Shown here: piece by piece, positions 57,840-64,000 of the stretch
Layout of the letters: the number at the start of each line of letters is the position of its first letter
Position numbering within the stretch: the stretch's first letter is position 1
Origin: Rotaria macrura
Taxonomy: Eukaryota > Rotifera > Eurotatoria > Philodinida > Philodinidae
Direction of reading: 5' to 3'
Assembly (NCBI GenBank): GCA_900239685.1
Contig: OENT01000774.1
Coordinates: 1-64,000 of the forward strand
Length of the DNA stretch: 64,000 nt
Notes under the pieces: generated by a model
Told to the model about the DNA's origin: nothing
Databases searched by the model: none
The model's input: only the letters and a program-made list of their open reading frames with translations
Position numbers and translations under genes: made by a program

Positions 57840-58211
57840 CGACGATCTTAGTTGCATTCGATCTTTTCTGCAACGATCTTTATCATCATCTCATTACCAT
57901 GTTGCTATTTCTGATGATAGACTCATTGTTGGTTATGCTGTACTTGACTACTCTTTCTACCGACAAGCATTTATTTCAATGATTCGTATCCACCCTTTGA
58001 ATCGGTGGCAAGCCGTCGGTTTAATTTTAATGCGATATTGAGAAGAGAGAAGTTTGATCCCAACAAATAATTATTCAGATCGATGAATCTGTCCAATTTA
58101 CATATGCAATCATTGCTTGCAAAACTTAAATATCAACTGACTGGTGTTATCTATAATTTGGACGGCGATGGAGATTCTGAATTAATTTATCATAAGGTTC
58201 GACAGAATTAA
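57840..58211 (+). pseudogene. GNAT-family N-acetyltransferase pseudogene
   Basis: The first part reads SIDDLSCIRSFLQRSLSS, then DDRLIVGYAVLDYSFYRQAF and SMIRIHPLNRWQAVGLILMR. This holds the GNAT beta4 strand and a degenerate acetyl-CoA loop (the usual (R/Q)xxGxG/A appears as NRWQAVG). The last part reads SMNLSNLHMQSLLAKLKYQL, then TGVIYNLDGDGDSELIYHKV and 58209-58211 TAA, the N-x-x-(M/A)-x-x-(L/F)-x-K-x-G-(Y/F) end of the fold. Between them (about 58030-58085) the frame shifts at least twice and meets TGA and TAA. GNATs move an acetyl group from acetyl-CoA to an amine; this copy cannot make the whole enzyme. The N-terminus is not identified. Confidence 0.66.
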
Positions 58212-58615
58212 AAAGGAGATGAGTGTATCGTTCTCGGTCTTCCTTTCAATAAAGCCAGCGCTCACAATCACAACCCATCATATCAAACTGTATAATATCA
58301 ACTGTCTAGACTAGTATGACTAATCCCACGGATTGTATCTCTACTATTGATTGAAAATTGAATGATACTCATGATTAAATAAAATTTATGTGAGATCTTT
58401 ATCAATATAAGTACACCTATTGACGCTTGTACTTATGCTGGAAAGTGTACTGGTGGCTGAAATTCAAGAGTATAGTCACATATATCAATAGAATGCTAGC
58501 TAGAAACAAAGATAATAAATAACATTTGATTGTAGTGTGATTTTTATTATGAATATCATAACATTGTATAAAATCAAATGAAATTGAATAAAGAAAATAG
58601 CAATCGAAAAATATA
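58212..58615. other. intergenic between convergent genes
   Basis: AT-rich spacer between the GNAT pseudogene (plus) and NHL gene (minus) 3' ends. Nothing seen. Confidence 0.5.
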
Positions 58616-59857
58616 TTATTTTATTCTGTCAAATTTTTGTATGCGATTATTAAAAGTATCAGAAACGTATAAATTAAATTCTGAATCGAATGTAACGTCG
58701 CTCGGATAACTGAATTCGCTGCTACCATTGCCTCGTTGACTCGTACCTGCAATTGTAATACCAAATACAGCATCGGGGCAGAACATTTGTACTCGATGAT
58801 TAGAAGTATCAGCAACAAATAAATTTCCATAAGTATCGAGAGTAATGCCTCCTGGATAAAACAATTGAGCTGCACTATTTCCAGGTCTACCAGGTATACC
58901 AGCATATATATTATGAGCTTCATAACTACCAAGGAACCATTGTGTTATTGAATGAGAATCTGCATTCGATATATATAGTACATGATTGGGTTCATCGTAA
59001 TATAAACCACTCGGATTATTTAATTCATACGGATTGAGACCAGCGCCGTTACCACCCTAGAGCAATCAATAAAGTTTGATGTATACTAAAAAGTTCAATT
59101 TACTATATTTTCAATAGATACAGAAAAAGTTTATACTTTTATATTAGTCAATTACTTTTATCCTGAACTGACAATAATTTTCTTAATTTTGTGTTTTTAC
59201 TGATTCCCTTCATTATAGAATCAACACTATAGTTTCTATAATGCTGAAAGGCTTTCAGAAACGAAATGATCTCCTAAACGATTTATAGACAGTGACAAAA
59301 AGCAAGTGACTTTTCAATCAAAAAGAGGAAGAAAAGTAACGGACTTACTGCTATGATCGTACCAATGGATTTTGTTGGATCGAATAAAAATGGCCAACTT
59401 GTTATACGTTCATTTTGTGTATCAGCTACTATTATTCTTTTGTTTGAATCAATCAATACTCGACTGGGATAACTAAATTCATTTGATGCCGAACCACGAC
59501 TACCATTACCAGCCAAGATTTTCCCACTCTTAGCATTCTTTTCCCAATATTGAATTCGTTGATTGTTCGAATCAGCAATGAATACATTTTCATTTTCATC
59601 TGCACAGACGTCCACAGGACTCCATAATGTATTTAATGTTGTTCCACTGGTGCCATTTGACTGACCCGCAGCTGTTTTTATCTCACCATTTGGATAGAGT
59701 TTCTGTATACGATTATTAGAAATATCAGCAACATATAAAATTTGTGTTCTAGATTCGATAAATATACCATTAGGAAATTTCAATTGATCTGGATCAGAAC
59801 CATAACCATTACCAATGACTGTCGTTCCTATTGTACTCCATTTAAGATTACCTGGAC
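58616..59857 (-). CDS. NHL-repeat beta-propeller protein, 5' end not found
   Basis: Minus strand: exon 59857-59349 and exon 59056-58616 join in phase 0 across a 292-bp intron, stop TAA 58616-58618; about 316 residues. At least six NHL repeats are seen, each with a hydrophobic (Y/F)P-G/S-hh-hD start and VAD-x-x-NxRhQ end. Examples are LKFPNGIFIESRTQILYVAD, ISNNRIQKLYPNGE, VFIADSNNQRIQYW, IIVADTQNERITSW, LFVADTSNHRVQMF and LYVSDTFNNRIQKF. These build a six-bladed propeller used for protein or ligand binding; bdelloids have large families of secreted NHL proteins. The 5' exon opens at acceptor TTCTAG|GTCC without an ATG, so signal peptide and first blade lie in exons I could not find (59858-60061 has an unconvincing ORF). 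Reading frame is intact. Confidence 0.85.
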
Positions 59858-62231
59858 CTAGAATTCAATCAAAAATGCTCCTGTATGTTTCGCATTTCTA
59901 AATATGAGCGATGTGTAATTGTTTGGATGCATTTGGCATGATTTTACTCTGAAATTTATAGCCTCTATCACATAAGTATTACTCAGAATTTCAATCATTC
60001 TTTGTGCGTTGTGATCAAATGGCATAGTGCAAGTTGAGGAAATAGTAGAACATGTCATCAACTCGTTCTAGAATACTATTATATTTGAACGAACAGATCG
60101 CGCAGAAAATTCTAAGTATTGCCGATCACCAATTACTCTTTTCAATTTGAGATACTTTCAACAGAAGCTTTACATTTCCTCATTAGTTTAAAAATTGTTA
60201 TTTTTGTTTTTGTATTATACAGCGAATTATACTTTAAATGAAATCAAAGCTATTCATGACGAATAATATCTTATTTGCGAGGAACACACTTCTTCACACA
60301 GTGTGATCATAATTTGATTGAACAGTTTTGGTCAATGTGGACGGCAGATTATGAGTGAGTCAAGATTGGACCTATCTCTGGTTGAGACACCTTGCAAAGA
60401 TATTGAAGATGTTTATGGTTTCATTGATGACGAGCTTCTTCTTATAATTGGTAAAATACAATCGAAATTGACCTGCTTCGTGTAATTTTCGTGCACTTTA
60501 TGTCTTACTACATACATTCCTAACGATTTGAGCATTGCGTATCAACTTGAACGTTGTCATTTATGTCAAGAAAATTCAGAACATTTTCAGAGACCAATAT
60601 GACCGTTATGAAAGGCAGCGATGGGCGACGACATTTGCCATTATTATTACGTCAATTATTACTAAGTTTTTGTCAAGAAAATAAAAACCTGAAGACTAGC
60701 CCCTAGTTTACATGCGATGAAAACCTATCATGACTAAGCGAAATCCCATTTTAAGAAAAATAATTCTTCGTATCGAAAATTATAAATTATCGCAATAACA
60801 CCAAACCAACGAAAACTTTGGACCTTCTACGGTGTTATAATTTATTTTTTTGATTTCACCAAACACAATCTACTAGATGATCAAAGCAACTGTGAACCGT
60901 TGCTTTGTGTCATAACTAAGATGATGAATCATTCAGCTTAGATAATTACTTAAAATACTCGGACAACTAGATAGAATCCATCAAATTTTCTTTATGTAAT
61001 CATGATATCTATTACTAACATTTGGTGACATTTAACCTTGGTTAACTTGTTTCTCGCATTTTGTTTTCTCCAAAATAGCCAATAATTTCTGACTACCATC
61101 AATAGTTGTGACGATGAAGGCAGCACTGTTTATAGAGTCTTGCTATCTCTTATTCATACTACAGTCATGTATCATACTAGAAAAATGTTGATACGACTTA
61201 AAATGAGTAATATCTTTCATTTTAAACGTGGCCTAGCTCTAGCAAAGCATAATTTCTCGAATATCAATCATGCTTCGCGATATTTTTGCAAAAATTTACA
61301 AAATGTTCTATATAACCATAAATTCATGCGATTAGTACTTACAGTCACTTGATTTTTTATGAAAAGGTAGACCTAAAAGGTAATCAAACAAATTAAAGAA
61401 GAATTAATTCATGTTCTCCAATCATTATTAGGTACATACCACTGATGACGAAAATCAATCTGAAAATTACAAATATTATTCAGACTTTCTTATACGTACC
61501 CGATAATCAATTAGAAAAACTATCTTATAGACAACTCAATTTTAAAGCTTCGATGAAGTAGGGAGAACTTTAAATTTGTATTGGAAATTGGAAATTTTAA
61601 TAGAAACTTTGGATTGAATGAATTAATGAAATAAAGCAGAAATACGATTAATTTTTGCTTCATTTGATTTCATGAATTATGTTGCTGTTTTAAAAAACTT
61701 ACGAGAATATACACGTTGAATATTGCAGGATCATCTTTTTAGGCTCTTTATTTTATTTCTCTCTGTACAGAAATAACGAATGATTCAATTTCTTACACCT
61801 TTCATACTTCATATCTTTTTTATCAATGCATTGTCATCTACTTGTAGCACATTGTCATATCAGGCAATGACACAAAACGAAATGAGTTAAATAACTGAAA
61901 CAGATTGCATACAAAGCAAATATATATTTTGCATTACTTAGTATTCAAAAGTATAAATTGTTAAATGCAAAAAATAAATCAGAGAATACTGATCTTTTCT
62001 TCACATCAACATAGAAAAAAAAAATAATGCACAGCTGATCTAAGACAGTTACTCGATCGTATTTTCCTACTTTCAGGTTCAATTTAGATAGATATCACAA
62101 AAAGTTGCAAATGTCGGAAAGACACATTATTTTTGACGGTCGAATTCGCCCCAGACAGGATCTTGAAAAATGCATTAGTTCATTGAATCCGTTTTAGCTC
62201 GGTAATAACTAGAAAGGTTTTGAATTTCTAG
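59858..62231. other. intergenic; missing 5' exons of NHL gene may lie here
   Basis: A plus ORF at 61140-61352 (KMLIRLKMSNIFHFKRG, then ALAKHNFSNINHASRYFCKN) has a basic, protein-like composition but no domain or splice context. Nothing else supportable. Confidence 0.35.
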
Positions 62232-62398
62232 AAGTATTTTCAAGAAAAGACTTTCTATTATTTCCCAACCAGTCAATACAGCTGCTTCGAACACAACATG
62301 ATTTCAACTGTCAATATGGCATCAAGAACATTATTGAATTACAGAATCAACTAATTGAAATCGAAAAACAAGACAGCAAAAAACATAAAAATCACTAA
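62232..62398 (+). CDS. orphan C-terminal exon, unknown
   Basis: Behind the acceptor AATTTCTAG a 55-codon open frame (phase 1) reads VFSRKDFLLFPNQSIQLLRT, then QHDFNCQYGIKNIIELQNQL and IEIEKQDSKKHKNH to TAA 62396-62398. The helical, charged tail is protein-like. Upstream exons were not found; family unknown. Confidence 0.38.
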
Positions 62399-63420
62399 TA
62401 TAAACTAAAACTGTTTTTCTTAATTAGAAAAACTAATAAGGATGCTTTTTCAACGGCTTTTACCTTGAAAAATTAATTATATAGCATATTTTCATATGTA
62501 TTGGAATTCAATTATGATCTTCACTTACTCTTTCAAGGCAAACAAAAACTGAATTCGGTGTAAAGTGTATTTTGCTTGTAAATGAGGTCAACAACATAGA
62601 TAATGACTCTATCCTTGATGCACACTCTGCAAGTGTAACTGTCATAGAAAAAAAAGCATTTTATAAACTTCTTCGGAGATGGGCAATACTAAAACTAACA
62701 ATTGTAATGTATCAAAAAACGGAATGAAGATTGTACAACTTATTTTTGAATTTAGCACAATGCTCATTAGCAACTGATTCTGTGATTGAGAACTTGAAAA
62801 GAATTTCGTTTAAATTATCTCAATATACTTGATAGGCGAAACATTTTGCGACATTTGTTTTTTTTTGCATCCATTTTTGTTCAGGAGAATGACAGAACAT
62901 TGATCTTTATTCCAAAGATGCGCCGTCGAATTCTCTGTAAAAATCTATCTGCCAAATTCTAGAACATAGAACTGAAACTTTTTATAGGTCACATGGTGTG
63001 ATTATGTGAAATGAGCTACTTCCCACACAATTTTTATTAATTTATTTTTCTCGCGAAAAGGAATACTTAATTAATAAAACATAATTTACTGATAAAAAAC
63101 TCTTGAAATTCTCTGTCGATTGTCTACATGAAAGAAGTTTTTAGATGCTCATTCTTTGAGTGAAACACATAGTCATGTTTTGAAAATGGCCTTGTTTTTA
63201 TACTTGGTTTCTCCTTTTTCAAAGAAAGCATTCTAGAAATGTCATTTGTGGCCAAATAATTTTCATTTTTGCTCTGTTGTGTAAAACACTAATTTCTCTT
63301 TTAACGAAAAAGCAATTCAGCTAGAAGAAGAATCAAAATAATATCAAGTAGACCATTTTAGTTGTAGCGGCTAAGACAGACCACGGTTTCTAGACAAACA
63401 TGGAGTGTGATCAAAGACTT
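62399..63420. other. intergenic
   Basis: AT-rich; nothing coding or repetitive that I can support. Confidence 0.45.
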
Positions 63421-63464
63421 NNNNNNNNNNNNNNNNNNNNNNNNNNNNNNNNNNNNNNNNNNNN
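63421..63464. other. assembly gap (44 N)
   Basis: Run of 44 unknown bases. A feature spanning it cannot be judged. Confidence 0.99.
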
Positions 63465-64000
63465 TTTTTCAAGGCAACTCATTACAAGTAGTCGATAATA
63501 ATCAAAAGATATTTTTTCGAAAGTTATAAAAAACATTTTTAATTTCATTTTCTTTAATTTTATCGAAATAATTTCATATTGTGTAAAAGAAGATATTTAC
63601 AATGAGTAAACCTGTAGAAAACAGCATTTTATAATGGCTATGAATACTGAGTAGTGGATATCTTAATCATATGGTTCAATTGTCTAAGCCATGGGTCAGT
63701 GATACATTGTATGCAAATTGGATTCGAATTCTCACCCTTACATGTTTTCATTGACAGTATTCTAGACTTAATTATTGGATAGGATACAAATCGTTCTTCA
63801 CACATCACTGACACCCCACTCGTCCAATTTTAAATCCTTTTCGAACGAGTATTCCTGCCTCCCGTCCCGAATTTTCTATGTCCCAAAACGTAGTAGTCCT
63901 GACCTACTCTCCATCTCACATTATAATTGCATGTTTCAACCGAGTTCAGAATAATCTTTGACTTAGTATCTCTTTACAAAAGAAAAGACTAAACTCGGCG
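63465..64000. other. intergenic, window end
   Basis: Less AT-rich toward the end (63800-63920) but no exon I can support; a gene may begin beyond the window. Confidence 0.4.

Noticed and set aside
63660-63750. Possible tRNA (GGATTCGAATTC resembles a B box)
   Set aside because: No acceptor, D or anticodon stem could be paired at tRNA spacing.
1-64000. CRISPR array, phage or prokaryotic operon
   Set aside because: No direct-repeat/spacer pattern, ribosome-binding sites or gene strings; genes have spliceosomal introns.

Overview
This is a piece of a metazoan nuclear genome, most likely a bdelloid rotifer of the Rotaria/Didymodactylos kind. That is an inference, not a database match. Support: very AT-rich sequence; compact genes with GT-AG introns mostly of 50-60 bp; an F-box protein, an NHL-repeat protein, a Shaker-like Kv channel, a CD225/dispanin protein and a THEM6-like thioesterase in the style of rotifer gene families; and bacterial-looking enzymes (a C1A peptidase and a haem-oxygenase-like iron enzyme) embedded among animal genes. 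Scattered small DNA transposons fill many of the gaps.

Layout. 0.4-2.0 kb: a bacterial-type papain-fold peptidase (minus) stands head-to-head with the C-terminal end of a TRPM channel (plus); both lack their 5' halves, as if joined at a breakpoint. 3.9-5.5 kb: a foldback element and a hAT-type MITE. 6.7-7.6 kb: an unknown two-TM membrane protein. 9.8-10.3 kb: a FLYWCH zinc-finger pseudogene with three nonsense codons. 13.5-15.6 kb: a two-exon F-box protein. 18.1 kb: a dispanin. 21.3-23.6 kb: small unknown proteins. 25.1 kb: a THEM6-like thioesterase. 28.8-33.3 kb (minus): small unknown genes around a decayed haem-oxygenase-like iron enzyme. 34.6-35.1 kb: a hAT MITE. 40.2-42.4 kb: a complete Kv channel gene. 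42.8-43.5 kb: a 21-bp minisatellite. 44.8-54.9 kb: a cluster of transposable elements (a foldback with a nested TA-flanked MITE, a hAT remnant with a perfect 8-bp target duplication, and two other inverted-repeat elements) separated by small orphan exons. 55.5 kb: a tRNA-like Pol III unit. 57.8-58.2 kb: a GNAT acetyltransferase pseudogene. 58.6-59.9 kb: NHL-repeat exons. A 44-base assembly gap lies at 63.4 kb.

No operons are expected and none is seen. The intact genes (Kv, F-box, dispanin, THEM6-like, NHL) look unrelated in function. The recurring theme is decay: three pseudogenes and two truncated genes in 64 kb, amid at least seven short DNA elements, which is what accessory DNA of a bdelloid looks like. 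In the pseudogenes most premature stops lie one C-to-T change from a Gln or Arg codon. I found no CRISPR, prokaryotic operon or clearly new multi-gene system; the most novel material is the family of inverted-repeat elements, the Kv variant lacking the S6 proline hinge, and the orphan exons.
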